Source: Lodderomyces elongisporus
Lineage: Eukaryota > Ascomycota > Pichiomycetes > Serinales > Debaryomycetaceae
Direction: 5' to 3'
Length of the DNA stretch: 64,000 nucleotides
NCBI RefSeq assembly: GCF_030384665.1
Contig: NC_083676.1
Location: forward strand, 1,550,001 to 1,614,000
The position numbers and the translations under genes are program-made. Within the stretch, counting starts at the first letter, position 1, and each line of letters opens with the position of its first letter. Below are positions 10,678-20,870 of this stretch, in pieces. Below the pieces are notes generated by a model. That model was not told the origin of the DNA. It saw nothing but the letters and a program-made list of their open reading frames with translations, and did no database searches.

Positions 10678-10739
10678 TTAGCCTTTTCTTTATAAAAGAA
10701 GGAATTCAAAAAAAAAATATAAAGAATTCGAATACAGCA

Positions 10740-12386
10740 ATGTCACATATCGATGCAGACGACGATGAGGCTCTTTTTGAGGATTTGTATGGAGATGATG
10801 AACAAACAAATACCAAGGATCAAGTAGAAGGCACCTCAAGTGGAGTCGCAGACGAAAGAAGCAAGACATCTGAAGATGCAGAAAACAAAGAACAAGCACA
10901 AGAACAAGAACAAGAACCAGAACAAAATCCAGAAAAAAGTGTTGGTGAATCTACTCCGCAAGAAGCTGCTACGGAGCATAAAGGTCTGACAATTCCATTA
11001 CCTCCACCCACCACATCATCACAGGATCAAACTCTGACACTGTCGGTTCTTCCACCTCCACCTCCACCACCACTTCAGGATCCATCTCAAGATCCTTCTC
11101 AGGATCCTTCTCAATCGCAAATACAACCTTTACCTGCAGGTGGAATTGCACCACAGGCACCACCACAATTTGCATTTGATCCAGCTCAATTTGCTCAATT
11201 TACTGGTATGACTCAAAATACGAATCAATTCCAAGGAGGTGCAAGTGCCGGTGGTCCTGCAAACATGGTATCTTCACCAGCTGTGTCAATCACTCAACAG
11301 CAACAACAACAGCAACAGCAGCAGCAACATGAAGTGAGTCGCGATAGCGGAAAGATGTTTATTGGTGGATTAAACTGGGATACCACCGAGGAGGGCCTTG
11401 CCGAGCATTTTAGAAAATATGGAGAAGTAGTTGACTACACGATTATGAAGGATAATGCTACAGGAAGGTCCAGAGGTTTTGGATTCTTGACTTTCAAAGA
11501 CCCGGCTTCGGTTGATGCTGTAATCAAGGAGGAACACATTTTGGACGGCAAATTGATTGATCCCAAGAGAGCAATTGCTAGAGAGGACCAGGACAGAGTT
11601 GGTAAAATCTTTGTAGGCGGTATTGATCCCATGGTTACTGAACGGGAATTTAATGAATTTTTTTCCAAATTTGGAAGCATCATTGACTGTCAGTTAATGA
11701 TTGACAAGGATACAGGAAGATCTCGAGGGTTTGGATTTATTACTTATGACTCTCCTGATGCTGTAGATAAAGTATGTGTTAACAAATACTTGACTTTGAA
11801 AGGTAAGGCAATGGAGGTTAAGCGTGCTGCACCAAGGGGTCAGCATAACCAACAGGTTGCTATGCAGCAACAGCAGCAGCAACATCAGCAACAGCAGCAG
11901 CATGGTCAACAGAATCAACATGGTCAACATGGTCAACAGCAGTCACAACAACAAGCTGGCTTTTTTAACCCATATGGTGCACAACAGTTTGGACAGGCTT
12001 ATCCCCAAATGCAAATGAATCCTGCTATGAACCAGGAGTATATGCGTTACTATCAGTGGTTCATGTATCAACAAGCACAGGCACAGGCACAGGCACAGCA
12101 AGGTGCCAGTGGTGCAGGTACTGATGCTCAACCTGCTCAACAGCCTATGAACCCGCAACAACAAAACGAGGAAACTGAAACGGGCGATAACACGTCAAAT
12201 AAGGGGACTCCTTCTAGTTCTGAAAACCATTCTCCAAATCCAGACTCCGCATCAATGTCCAGTAGGCCCAACATTCCAAGAGGACCAAAGAGACAACCAC
12301 CAAGCGGTCCGAGAGGCGGCCGTGGTGGGTTTAGAAGAGGCGGAAGGGGTTTCCATCCATATAGCAGAGGTGGCAGACGCTACTGA
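10740..12386 (+). CDS. HRP1: Hrp1/Nab4-like mRNA 3'-end processing RNA-binding protein
   Basis: Hrp1 (cleavage factor IB) binds the UA-rich efficiency element of yeast mRNAs, helps position cleavage and polyadenylation, and shuttles to the cytoplasm. 548 residues. The N-terminus is acidic. A proline-rich segment with a QDPS repeat sits near 112-124 and a Gln tract near 185-196. Two tandem RRMs follow: KMFIGGLNW...RGFGFLTF at about 205-280 and KIFVGGI...RGFGFITY at about 289-365. A long Gln/Asn-rich region and an RGG tail (GGRGGFRRGGRGFHPYSRGG) end the protein. HPY downstream of basic residues fits the PY-type nuclear import signal known for Hrp1. It converges on DBP10. Confidence 0.95.
   Translation: MSHIDADDDEALFEDLYGDDEQTNTKDQVEGTSSGVADERSKTSEDAENKEQAQEQEQEPEQNPEKSVGESTPQEAATEHKGLTIPLPPPTTSSQDQTLTLSVLPPPPPPPLQDPSQDPSQDPSQSQIQPLPAGGIAPQAPPQFAFDPAQFAQFTGMTQNTNQFQGGASAGGPANMVSSPAVSITQQQQQQQQQQQHEVSRDSGKMFIGGLNWDTTEEGLAEHFRKYGEVVDYTIMKDNATGRSRGFGFLTFKDPASVDAVIKEEHILDGKLIDPKRAIAREDQDRVGKIFVGGIDPMVTEREFNEFFSKFGSIIDCQLMIDKDTGRSRGFGFITYDSPDAVDKVCVNKYLTLKGKAMEVKRAAPRGQHNQQVAMQQQQQQHQQQQQHGQQNQHGQHGQQQSQQQAGFFNPYGAQQFGQAYPQMQMNPAMNQEYMRYYQWFMYQQAQAQAQAQQGASGAGTDAQPAQQPMNPQQQNEETETGDNTSNKGTPSSSENHSPNPDSASMSSRPNIPRGPKRQPPSGPRGGRGGFRRGGRGFHPYSRGGRRY
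11076..11112 (+). repeat. 12-bp coding tandem repeat (QDPS) in HRP1
   Basis: Three near-identical 12-bp units, CAGGATCCATCT-type, encode QDPSQDPSQDPS in the low-complexity region ahead of RRM1. Likely to vary in length between strains. Confidence 0.8.
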
Positions 12387-12538
12387 GTTGTATATTCCTT
12401 GTGTAAATCAAAATAAATTGATGAAACTTGAAAAAAAAAGAAAAACAAAATAATCATAAAATAATAACAAAACAGTATTAAAACAGTATTAAAATTTTAT
12501 AAAAAAAAGATTGAAATAAAATTTACTTTGTATAAAAC

Positions 12539-12546
12539 TATATATA
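12539..12546. terminator. TATATATA polyadenylation efficiency element, HRP1/DBP10 convergent region
   Basis: TATATATA in the 257-bp spacer between the convergent stops of HRP1 and DBP10. It is the classic yeast UA-type element and is palindromic, so it could serve both transcripts. Confidence 0.5.
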
Positions 12547-12643
12547 TTTTCACTATATTAAACTTACCAATACGTCGCTTTCACTTTTTCTTCCAAAATT
12601 TTCTGTTATTCCGATTACTTTGATTTTAATGTTTTTTTTTCCT

Positions 12644-15490
12644 CTACTTTCTTCTACTTGGACGTGCATTCTTGGCTCTTCTCTGTTCCTTAATTGCTCT
12701 GGCCTTTCTAATTTGTTCTGTCGATTTAAGCTCCTGTTGCATTCCAGGTTTATTATAGCCTTTAACTCTCATACCAGAATCAAGAGCTTTTTCAACCTTT
12801 TGTTTTTGCTTATGGTAATCGTCTCTGTACTTATCTGGAAGCTTAGGCACGCTTTGCTTCTTGTGCTTGAATCGTTTGTTGTTTTCGGGTGTTTCGTTGT
12901 TAGTCAATGAACTGGTTGGTTTCAAATTCCTCTGCTTCCTCCATTCGTCAAACTTGCCTGATCTAAACGTGGCTGGAATCTTTGTACCATTTTCACTAAT
13001 AATATACTTCTTATCTGTTGACATGGAGTTGATGTATTTACCTTTCTTCTTATCCCATTTCATCACCTGCTGCTTATTTTTCTGTAACTTGTCATCATTA
13101 TCCAAATCAAAAGTAGCGGCCTGTGCATCATTTGCAAATGATGATGCAATAGATAATTGCTGATCTTGAATGACTGAGGCGGGTGCATAATGGCTCATGA
13201 AAAATTGCGGATCTTTAAAAGTCTTTTTCTTATTATGAGCTTCATCGCCGAGTTCGAAAGTTTCCTGAAGCTCTGCCTCGTCAACATTTTGATTGTATCC
13301 ACTGGCTTCACCATCAATTTTCAAAACTTCCTCTTCGATACCATGTGAGAGACCCGCAAGCCTTTCTTTTTGTAGCAATTCTTTTCTTTCCTGTGCTTTC
13401 CGTTGTATTGGAGCAAGCTGCCGCCTTCTTCTGTGCATAAATTCTGCAAGACTATCATTCTCCTTAACACCTTTTTTCTTCAACTCAAAAACAGTTTCCT
13501 TAACATTTCGGTTCTGCAACTTGGCAAGAAAATCATCCTTCATTTTTTCCAAATTCTCACCAAACAACAAATGTTGATCGTCCCAAGAATTCGTTTCTAA
13601 AATCTCCTTGCTTCGTTTCAAGGACTCTTGAGAGGCTGGCTGTCTCGTGCGATGATACAATTTTTCACCCTTTGCTGCAACATCCTTCAACACTTTGATC
13701 TCGTAATTGTTTCGAAGCAAGTTTTCATAAAGTTCCTGGAATGTTTCTAAATCCAATCTTGGAATTGCTCCCACAACTAATCTTTCTGTATAATTAATAC
13801 GTGGAGGTATAAATGATCCGCCTTGTTTCTTTTTTAACAACTCGCATTTCGCCTCGTGCATCGAAGTCAATAACAATTTTTTCCCCAAAAAGATCTCCAA
13901 ATCGAGCAAATATGGCAATTCACTAGAATTGACTATAGAATAAGCCCAACCTTTATTACCAGCTCTTGCAGTTCTTCCGACCCTATGTATAAAAATCTTA
14001 GAAGATCCAGGTAAGGTAAAATTGATGACGTTTGCCAAGACTGGAATATCTATACCTCTAGCCGCAACATCAGTAACTACCAATATTTTCGTAAGACCAA
14101 TTCTGAAAAGGTAAAGTTGATTTTTTCTAGCATGTTGATCTAAAGTACCATAAATGTACGAAACAAGATAGCCCGCATCCTTAAGCAAACTCGTGACATA
14201 TTCTACGTGATGCTTCGTGGGTACAAAGATAATAGTTGACTTCTCCGACGGCAACTCTTTGGCAGAAGGCATTCTCTCTTTTTTGAATTTATACTTTCGT
14301 TTTTTCCCATTGTTTTGTTCTTTAGCTTCTTCATTCTCTTCATCGGATTCGATAGACCTCTTGTCCATGGCGGCCAACTTTTTCACTTCTTCGGGTGTGC
14401 CCAAGGGCATCTTGATAACTTCTTGTAAAATATATAGCAAATTCGCCTCTCTCTCATTCCTCTTGGTTGTAAAGTAGGCCATTTGCAAATTCTCTGACAA
14501 TTTCGAATCGGCATCTAATCTAACCAAAACGGGATTGGTTAAACCTGCCTTGGCAAACTCGACCAAAGATCTAGGCAAGGTAGCTGAGAATAGCAAGGAT
14601 TGTCTGTTGGAAGGCAAAGCCAACAATAATTCATTCAACTGCTCAGCAAAACCCATTTCAAATAACCTATCTGCTTCATCAAAAACAATGTACTGTACAC
14701 TCATCAAATCATATTGCATCTCAACTTTCAAATGAAGAAATCTACCAGGAGTACAAACAATAATATCAGGCTTGGTCATCATTTTTCCAAAATCCTCTTC
14801 TAAAGAATCACCACCAATCAACACAATTGATTGCAAATTCGTACCATGGCTAAACTCCTTCACCTGTTTATAAGTTTGTAAGGCCAACTCACGAGAAGGT
14901 GATAAAATAACTGCTCTGACTCCACTAGGGCTTCGCAGTTTTAATTTTTCAATCAAGGGGAGGACAAATGCAGCAGTCTTACCCGAACCAGTACGAGCCA
15001 TACCCACAACATCTCTATTATCTATGATCAATGGAATCGATCTTCTTTGAATCGGTGTAGGTTGCTTATATCCCTTTTTGGCAATATTTGCTAGTAAAAA
15101 CTTTGAAAATCCAAAAGAGGCAAACGATCCCGCTTTTGCTTTCTTCGCGGTTGGATTACTCAATGCAAGAATACTACTTAGTGTTTTATCCTCCTCTTCG
15201 TTATCCTCTGCTTCGAAATCAAGACTTGCAAAGTCAAAATCGGATCCCGGCTTGCGGTCAAGCTTGGCCTTCTTGGTTGGAGGCATTTTCCCAGTATCTT
15301 TCCCTTTATCACCATCATCATCATCATCATCTGAGGAGACTATTTCATCTTGAAGTTCAACCTCCTCTCCTTCTTCTCCCGATGTGTTTTGCTCGTCATC
15401 GCTGCCCAGCTCATCGTCGGAGCGTAAAGCTAATTTGCCCGCAATATCATAGTTTTCAACGTCGGAATCTTCTATATCTGACATTGTCAT
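12644..15490 (-). CDS. DBP10: DEAD-box ATP-dependent RNA helicase Dbp10
   Basis: Dbp10 is a nucleolar helicase for 60S subunit assembly. 948 residues; S. cerevisiae has 995. An acidic N-terminus precedes the helicase core: Q motif GYKQPTPIQRRSIP (about 140), Walker A ARTGSGKT (about 161-168), DEAD box VFDEADRLFEMGF (about 268), SAT (about 300), and HRVGRTARAG (about 501-511). A lysine-rich insert (NGKKRKYKFKKERMPSAKE) separates the RecA domains. The C-terminal DBP10CT-like region ends very basic (KARAIKEQRRAKNARPSRRK). A start at 15484 (MSDIEDSD) is equally possible. A PAC element lies 111-118 bp upstream. Confidence 0.97.
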   Translation of the reverse strand: MTMSDIEDSDVENYDIAGKLALRSDDELGSDDEQNTSGEEGEEVELQDEIVSSDDDDDDGDKGKDTGKMPPTKKAKLDRKPGSDFDFASLDFEAEDNEEEDKTLSSILALSNPTAKKAKAGSFASFGFSKFLLANIAKKGYKQPTPIQRRSIPLIIDNRDVVGMARTGSGKTAAFVLPLIEKLKLRSPSGVRAVILSPSRELALQTYKQVKEFSHGTNLQSIVLIGGDSLEEDFGKMMTKPDIIVCTPGRFLHLKVEMQYDLMSVQYIVFDEADRLFEMGFAEQLNELLLALPSNRQSLLFSATLPRSLVEFAKAGLTNPVLVRLDADSKLSENLQMAYFTTKRNEREANLLYILQEVIKMPLGTPEEVKKLAAMDKRSIESDEENEEAKEQNNGKKRKYKFKKERMPSAKELPSEKSTIIFVPTKHHVEYVTSLLKDAGYLVSYIYGTLDQHARKNQLYLFRIGLTKILVVTDVAARGIDIPVLANVINFTLPGSSKIFIHRVGRTARAGNKGWAYSIVNSSELPYLLDLEIFLGKKLLLTSMHEAKCELLKKKQGGSFIPPRINYTERLVVGAIPRLDLETFQELYENLLRNNYEIKVLKDVAAKGEKLYHRTRQPASQESLKRSKEILETNSWDDQHLLFGENLEKMKDDFLAKLQNRNVKETVFELKKKGVKENDSLAEFMHRRRRQLAPIQRKAQERKELLQKERLAGLSHGIEEEVLKIDGEASGYNQNVDEAELQETFELGDEAHNKKKTFKDPQFFMSHYAPASVIQDQQLSIASSFANDAQAATFDLDNDDKLQKNKQQVMKWDKKKGKYINSMSTDKKYIISENGTKIPATFRSGKFDEWRKQRNLKPTSSLTNNETPENNKRFKHKKQSVPKLPDKYRDDYHKQKQKVEKALDSGMRVKGYNKPGMQQELKSTEQIRKARAIKEQRRAKNARPSRRK

Positions 15491-15600
15491 TAGGTTGTTG
15501 TTGTTGTTGTTATTGTTGTTTTTGTTGGTGGTGGTGGTAATGAATTGTTCTTTTAATCTCCAAGTTGCATATATCGCTATTTGTAAATTCCTATGGAGTT

Positions 15601-15608
15601 CTCATCGC
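15601..15608 (-). promoter_or_regulatory. PAC element (GCGATGAG) of DBP10
   Basis: GCGATGAG read on the minus strand, 111-118 bp upstream of the DBP10 ATG. PAC is the hallmark of ribosome-biogenesis genes in yeasts and usually sits at this distance. It is bound by Dot6/Tod6 in S. cerevisiae. Confidence 0.7.
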
Positions 15609-15788
15609 GAACCTCAAAAAAAAATATAGAGGTGATGAGTGCATCCGAATATTGTCGCGCTACTGCGCCGCACAGGTCAAGACCAGAACTTGATTGAAAA
15701 CACTATAGGTTTAAAAACAAACTCTACGTTACTCTACTAATTGAACTATCTAATAGGATATTCTAAATTATATTCTCTTAAATTGTTA

Positions 15789-15808
15789 TTATATATATAT
15801 ATATATAT
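15789..15808. terminator. TA-repeat 3' end element downstream of CDR copy A
   Basis: About nine TA units, 154-173 bp past the stop codon of the transporter gene. Resembles the UA-rich efficiency element recognised by Hrp1. Confidence 0.4.
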
Positions 15809-15961
15809 TTACATATGCGTATGTATTTTTTTAATCTAAATAAATCAAGTCTAATAATAATAAAAAAAAAAAATATTACTGATTATCGTGGAAAAGGAAA
15901 GGACGAGGTGTCACCCGGAAAAAAAGAAAACAAAAAAAGAGCTTATGAATCTATCTGAAAA

Positions 15962-18900
15962 CTACTTCTTGTGCTTCTTTTCCCTGTTGCCTTTAGGAAC
16001 ACGAGCAAGGTAATAGAAAACAACAGTTAAAGCCATGTTGGCAACAATGAAGCAAATAACAAGTCCCCAATTTCTCCATCTCTCGCTGTACAATGCATTG
16101 ATCGATTTCAAAAAGACATTGGTAGAGCTCATTTGACAAAAGTCACAACTTCCTCCATTATCCTTCACATAACCACCGAAATTATTGATATACGTCAGCA
16201 TGTAGTCTGAACATGAAGTTCCCAGGGGTGGCACCACGGTAACAAGTTCTGATCCTCTACAAACAACATTGGTGTTTGCTAAACCAGTCGACAACATACC
16301 TTGCACCAAATAAGTAAATGGGTTGCAGTAGTACATAAAAATCCAGAATCCTGGCAATGCATCTTTCGTAGCCAAAACACCACAGAAGTTAAGACACAAT
16401 GTAAACATCATCACCGCAAGATTAGCAGCATTTATATCCAACTCGTTAAATGACATACACAACTGACCCAACGTTGATGTATAAACAAAGAACGCAGTAA
16501 TAAAGAGCCACATAAGTACACCTCTTTGGTTGACAGAATCAGTTGGCTCGGCATTTTGGTATAATCCAACAGGGTAGTACCAGCAAAAGTATGAAATAGT
16601 ACCAATAACAAATTGATATGGAATCTCAGAAGTAATTTGACCAGTGATGAATGCAACCCAACTAAATGTACGGGACGGAGCCTCACGAGTCTCATAAACC
16701 TCTCTATGTCTGACAAAGTATGGCAACATTTGCTGAATCAAAGTGTTCAATGGAATGAAAAACATAAATACCGAAAACATTTGGTTTTGTAAACCCTGCA
16801 TTGAAGTACCTGCTTTGAAAAATGAGAAACCATTGAACAAAGAAGCTGCAATAACCAAAAACAATTTTGCATAAATATATGTAGGCGTTCTCCAGTTTTG
16901 AAGTATAACTCTCCAACTAACAATCAAATATTGTTTCCACAAAGGCGCAGCGTACTTGTATTTTGTTTCGGGGTCTTCATCACGAGGCAATTGCGATAAC
17001 TCTGTTTGCATTCTATCCAACTCAGCTTGCACCGCTTGGTATTCCTTAGAGTTTCTCCAAACCTCAAAATAATCTGCTTTGGCATGTGATCCTGGGGCTG
17101 CACCAACAACGTGCAACATCCATTCAGCTGGATTGGCACTTGGTGGACATGGGTCTGCGCCTTGACTTTCAAAGTAGTTGATCAATGTTTGGCAGCCCTC
17201 ACCAAGGTCTCCAAAGTAAACAGTTTTACCACCTTTTTGTAAAAACAATAATCTGTCAAACTCCTTCATCAAGATAGCTGAAGGCTGGTGGATAGTACAC
17301 AAAATTGCCTGTCCGTGGTTAGCGAGCTTTCTCATCAACTTACAAATCGACCATGCAGTCTGTGAGTCCAAACCTGAGGTGGGTTCATCAAGAAACAACA
17401 ATAATTTAGGTTTGGCAACCAATTCAACACCAATAGTCAATCTCTTTCTTTGCTCAACGTTAAGACCTTCACCGGCAACACCAACCATGGCATCGGCATA
17501 ATCTGTCATTTCCAAAAGATCAATAACATAATCAACATATTCATCTTTCTCTTTCTTTGGAACTTTATTAGATTGTCTCAAATAGGCAGAAAATTGTAAT
17601 GCTTCTCTCACGGTGGATGCAGCCAAATGCAAATCTTGTTGTTGAACATAACCAATAGATCTCTGGAAAGACGAGTCCAAAGAGTGACCATTCACCATTC
17701 TTTCACCATCAGTGATGACACCAGTAGTAACACGCTCTGATAAACAGTTCAAAAGGGTAGTTTTACCAGCACCGGAAGCACCCATCAAAGCAGTAATCTG
17801 ACCTGGCTTGACCCATCCATCAACATGGTCCAAAATAACACGATCTTCTTTTTTGATCTTGACTTGGTAAGTCAAGTTTCTCCAGAAAAAGATTTCCTTG
17901 TTGCTTGGTAATGCATCACCACTAACCTCACCTTTTTCGTTGAAATTACCATTACCATTTTCAAATCTTTCAGCCTCGGCTTGAGCTTCGTAACTAACTT
18001 TTTCATTTGGCATTCCACCAAACTCAGAGTCGGTTTTGGCTTTTGCCAATTGTTTTTGTTTCTTTTGTTTCTTCAATGATCCTCTCAAAAACAAAACAAT
18101 TTCACCCTTTTGCATAGCACCTTTGTTGAACTCAGTAAGGGAAATGTAAATGAACAAAAAAAAGAGAGCAAATCCAATAGTAATACCAAAGTTTCTCCAT
18201 TTGTGGCCATTGGAATACTCATAAAGTTCACGCACGTAGTCTGAACCATTCACAATTAAATTACCTGGCTTTGACCCAGTAGCAGAACAAACTCTGTTAT
18301 CATTGGAGATATTCTCGTAACCTGGACCAGTAGGTATGAAATTAGCACATTCAAATGGACGATCATGAAATTCATTAACCATCAAGGACTCAAATACGTA
18401 CCCGACAGGGTTAATATAATTGATCCATCTCGACCAACCCAACATATTTGGTGTTGGGATAACAAAACCAGTGTAGATAACCATTGCTAACAAAAGAACA
18501 ATTGCTGGCGTCATTGCACCAGCTAATGATGTTGACACAGCACCAATAGAACGGAACAAATGCGACATAACCAAGGTACACCAAAAACATATGAGCCAAT
18601 AAAAGAAGAATCTTCCAGGGTTTCTTCTAAAGTTCACCATGAAATAAAACACAAAGTTAAAAGACATGGACATCAAAAGTTTAACAGGAAGCTCAGTAAC
18701 AATACCAGCCAACGCATCAGCTGAGGGTCGATATAGAGCGTATTTTTTGTGCTTTTCCACAATTGGTCTAGCTTCGAAAAGAGCCATAATTTCCAAAAGC
18801 GAGGCAAATGCATTATACAACACTGCAAAGAACATTGCAGCACCACGATAGTAAAAAGAGTCAGTCGTTTGACTTAAGTTGTAAAACACCGAGGAAAGGA

Positions 18901-20479
18901 TAAGTGCCATTACCAATTGACCAAAGATGGAGAAAATGGTGATTGATGGATCTCCCTTCATTCGAAGCCAATTCCGATGCATAATGTATCTTGTTTGCAT
19001 AAAGAATGAAACAGTGTATGGAGATGATGGGCTCAAATTTTTGGACTGCTTTGCCACGTGTGAGTCGTGGTATGTTTGCTTTGTATTGAGATGGGTGCAA
19101 TCAATAAAGTGTTGGTCAATTTCTTGGATGAGGGCATTATACTCTGGAGATCTTTTCCAGTAAGCATCAAACTCTTCTGCTATACGAGGAACCTTATTGT
19201 CAAAGCCTGGACGAACAATTCTTTCAGCTGGATTAGTGATGGATGTCAAGAAATCAGCAGTGGTTTGTCTTTCAGGACATTCGTATCCCATATTGATGAA
19301 ATACTCTTTTGCCTTGTCTGCTCTTCCGAAATAGATTTGGTAACCTTCATATAAAACCACAACTTTGTCAAACAAATCGTATGCATCTTGAGAACATTGG
19401 TAAATAGCAATCAAAGGGGTAGTGTCAAGAATGGTTGCGGCAGTTTTCAATGCTCTGATAAACTCCAACGCGGTGGCTGCATCCAAACCTCTTGTGGCAT
19501 TATCCCAACATTGGATATTTGCTCCACTCAATGATGCTTCAGCAATCGAAACTCTCTTTCTCTCACCACCGGAAACACCTCTAACGAAATCGTTACCAAC
19601 GTTTGTGTTTCTTGTGTGGGACAACCCGTATGTTGCCATATAAACACTGGCCAAATGCTTGGCGTATGCTTCTCTTTCAATACCTTCACCACGATTTTTT
19701 GGTGTTCTTAGTCTGGCGGCAAAGTCCAATGTTTCGCCAACGGTCAAGTGAGGAAAATGAACGTCAGTTTCTGCAGAGTAGATAACATCACCTCTGTAGT
19801 GTTTCTCGATATCCTTTGGCGACAATCCGTCGTATGTAATTTTGGATTCTTTACCAACATGGAAACCATATGTGTTGACAGCAATTGTCTTTAACAAGGT
19901 AGAACAACCACTTCCTGGTCTACCCAAAACCACAGTCAACTCACCGGGTCTCATTATAGCATCCATATGTTTCAAAATGTTGAACAATTCGCTCTCTTTT
20001 TCTTTTCTGAGCGATCTGATTCCTTCTGTGGCCAATTTCCAAAGTGCATTGGTGACTGTTGGTTGATAATCTGTGTCATTGGCGACACCGTATGCTCTCA
20101 AGTCTCTGTAAGCGACACCTAATTTGGAAGGTTTGTAGTAGTCTGGGTCGGAGTCAAACAATCTCTTCAAGTTCTTCACCCAGAACTTGGCTTCAAAGTG
20201 GTCTGAATCTGGGTTCAATCTATCCAAATCTGACTCGCTGACTGGGTTAATACCTGGAACATCTGACATGTTACTCAAGTACTTGCGCAAAGTGGCAGCA
20301 GATTGGTCATCTTTGAGTGAGTCGTGGGTAAATGTTCTAGCCAACTGCCTAATGTTCTCATCATTATCGTTGACACCTTGGTACTCATTGATTGAATGTT
20401 GGTCAGAACTTGAATACGTTTGTGTTTTTTCTAGCTTATTGTCGGAGTCGTTTTTCAACTCCCCACTAGAGCTAGACAT
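15962..20479 (-). CDS. CDR1: CDR-type pleiotropic drug resistance ABC transporter, copy A
   Basis: A full-size PDR transporter of 1505 residues (C. albicans Cdr1 is about 1500), expected to export azoles and other hydrophobic compounds at the plasma membrane. The order is NBD1-TMD1-NBD2-TMD2. NBD1 has the fungal degenerate Walker A GRPGSGCSTLLK (186-197), signature VSGGERKR (302-309) and Walker B ending IQCWDNATRGLD. NBD2 has canonical Walker A MGASGAGKTTLLN (about 890-902), degenerate signature LNVEQRKR (about 1000) and Walker B LLFLDEPTSGLD (about 1020). This asymmetry is normal for the family. Next to DBP10, it looks like the CDR1 locus. Copy B lies 2.6 kb upstream in tandem. The symbol is assigned by family and locus, not proven orthology. 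Confidence 0.93.
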   Translation of the reverse strand: MSSSSGELKNDSDNKLEKTQTYSSSDQHSINEYQGVNDNDENIRQLARTFTHDSLKDDQSAATLRKYLSNMSDVPGINPVSESDLDRLNPDSDHFEAKFWVKNLKRLFDSDPDYYKPSKLGVAYRDLRAYGVANDTDYQPTVTNALWKLATEGIRSLRKEKESELFNILKHMDAIMRPGELTVVLGRPGSGCSTLLKTIAVNTYGFHVGKESKITYDGLSPKDIEKHYRGDVIYSAETDVHFPHLTVGETLDFAARLRTPKNRGEGIEREAYAKHLASVYMATYGLSHTRNTNVGNDFVRGVSGGERKRVSIAEASLSGANIQCWDNATRGLDAATALEFIRALKTAATILDTTPLIAIYQCSQDAYDLFDKVVVLYEGYQIYFGRADKAKEYFINMGYECPERQTTADFLTSITNPAERIVRPGFDNKVPRIAEEFDAYWKRSPEYNALIQEIDQHFIDCTHLNTKQTYHDSHVAKQSKNLSPSSPYTVSFFMQTRYIMHRNWLRMKGDPSITIFSIFGQLVMALILSSVFYNLSQTTDSFYYRGAAMFFAVLYNAFASLLEIMALFEARPIVEKHKKYALYRPSADALAGIVTELPVKLLMSMSFNFVFYFMVNFRRNPGRFFFYWLICFWCTLVMSHLFRSIGAVSTSLAGAMTPAIVLLLAMVIYTGFVIPTPNMLGWSRWINYINPVGYVFESLMVNEFHDRPFECANFIPTGPGYENISNDNRVCSATGSKPGNLIVNGSDYVRELYEYSNGHKWRNFGITIGFALFFLFIYISLTEFNKGAMQKGEIVLFLRGSLKKQKKQKQLAKAKTDSEFGGMPNEKVSYEAQAEAERFENGNGNFNEKGEVSGDALPSNKEIFFWRNLTYQVKIKKEDRVILDHVDGWVKPGQITALMGASGAGKTTLLNCLSERVTTGVITDGERMVNGHSLDSSFQRSIGYVQQQDLHLAASTVREALQFSAYLRQSNKVPKKEKDEYVDYVIDLLEMTDYADAMVGVAGEGLNVEQRKRLTIGVELVAKPKLLLFLDEPTSGLDSQTAWSICKLMRKLANHGQAILCTIHQPSAILMKEFDRLLFLQKGGKTVYFGDLGEGCQTLINYFESQGADPCPPSANPAEWMLHVVGAAPGSHAKADYFEVWRNSKEYQAVQAELDRMQTELSQLPRDEDPETKYKYAAPLWKQYLIVSWRVILQNWRTPTYIYAKLFLVIAASLFNGFSFFKAGTSMQGLQNQMFSVFMFFIPLNTLIQQMLPYFVRHREVYETREAPSRTFSWVAFITGQITSEIPYQFVIGTISYFCWYYPVGLYQNAEPTDSVNQRGVLMWLFITAFFVYTSTLGQLCMSFNELDINAANLAVMMFTLCLNFCGVLATKDALPGFWIFMYYCNPFTYLVQGMLSTGLANTNVVCRGSELVTVVPPLGTSCSDYMLTYINNFGGYVKDNGGSCDFCQMSSTNVFLKSINALYSERWRNWGLVICFIVANMALTVVFYYLARVPKGNREKKHKK
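17349..17494 (-). repeat. 146-bp block identical to 24462-24607 in CDR copy B
   Basis: This block covers Walker B through the signature of NBD2 and is identical base for base in both transporters, while the neighbouring codons differ at synonymous positions. Shorter identical patches occur elsewhere in the pair. The pattern points to gene conversion after tandem duplication. Confidence 0.85.
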
Positions 20480-20610
20480 CTTGATTCAATTTCGTTGTAA
20501 AAACCAAGTGTAAGAAAGAAAAAAAATATTGATAAAAAAAAAAAGAGAAAAATAAAGAAGAGAACTTGAAAAAGGTTTACAAATGAATAAGAAATGCTGA
20601 TCCTCTATTC

Positions 20611-20618
20611 TATTTATA
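20611..20618 (-). promoter_or_regulatory. Probable TATA box of CDR copy A
   Basis: TATAAATA on the minus strand, 132-139 bp upstream of the ATG; suits an inducible transporter promoter. Confidence 0.5.
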
Positions 20619-20832
20619 AGGCGTTGAAATTATTCTGGGAAGAGTCAGGGAAGTTACATAAACAAACGTTAGTATAAATAAATTAAAGAAATAAATAAAT
20701 AAATAAATTAAAAAAATAAAAAAAGACAAAGAAAAAAAAAGAAAGAAAAGAAAGCAAAACAAAACAATAAAAGCGGAAGAAAGAAAAAAAAAAAAAAGAA
20801 AAGAAAATTCACAAATCTAGAAGAGGCTGTTT

Positions 20833-20870
20833 CCGGATCGGATAGAGGTACTGGGGTAAAAACCTATCCG
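20833..20870. promoter_or_regulatory. Drug-response-like element: CCGGATCGGATAG ... CCTATCCG
   Basis: Two overlapping CGGAT cores (20834-20844) face an inverted copy, CCTATCCG, at 20863-20870. Together they form an imperfect inverted repeat about 355-390 bp upstream of the copy A ATG. C. albicans CDR1/CDR2 drug-response elements are CGG-spacer-CGGATA sites bound by the zinc-cluster factor Tac1. Here the direct CGG pair has a 2-base rather than a 4-base spacer. Confidence 0.5.

Larger units (their letters stand above)
9607..10739. other. Intergenic between divergent TRM11 and HRP1
   Basis: 1133 bp with a T-rich block (9756-9840), an alternating TA stretch (10027-10044), a CACGTG box (10150-10155), a possible short signal-peptide ORF (10164-10310) and a TTCC microsatellite in the HRP1 leader. 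This is the most information-rich small spacer in the left half. Confidence 0.6.
15491..15961. other. Intergenic: DBP10 promoter and CDR copy A 3' end
   Basis: 471 bp. A PAC element (15601-15608) serves DBP10. A TA run (15789-15808) is the likely 3' end signal of the transporter that stops at 15962. A GTT trinucleotide repeat lies at 15493-15523. Confidence 0.6.

Noticed and set aside
15088..15540. 150-codon plus-strand frame opposite the DBP10 start
   Set aside because: It mirrors the acidic and repeat codons of DBP10 (His and Leu runs) and has no independent support.
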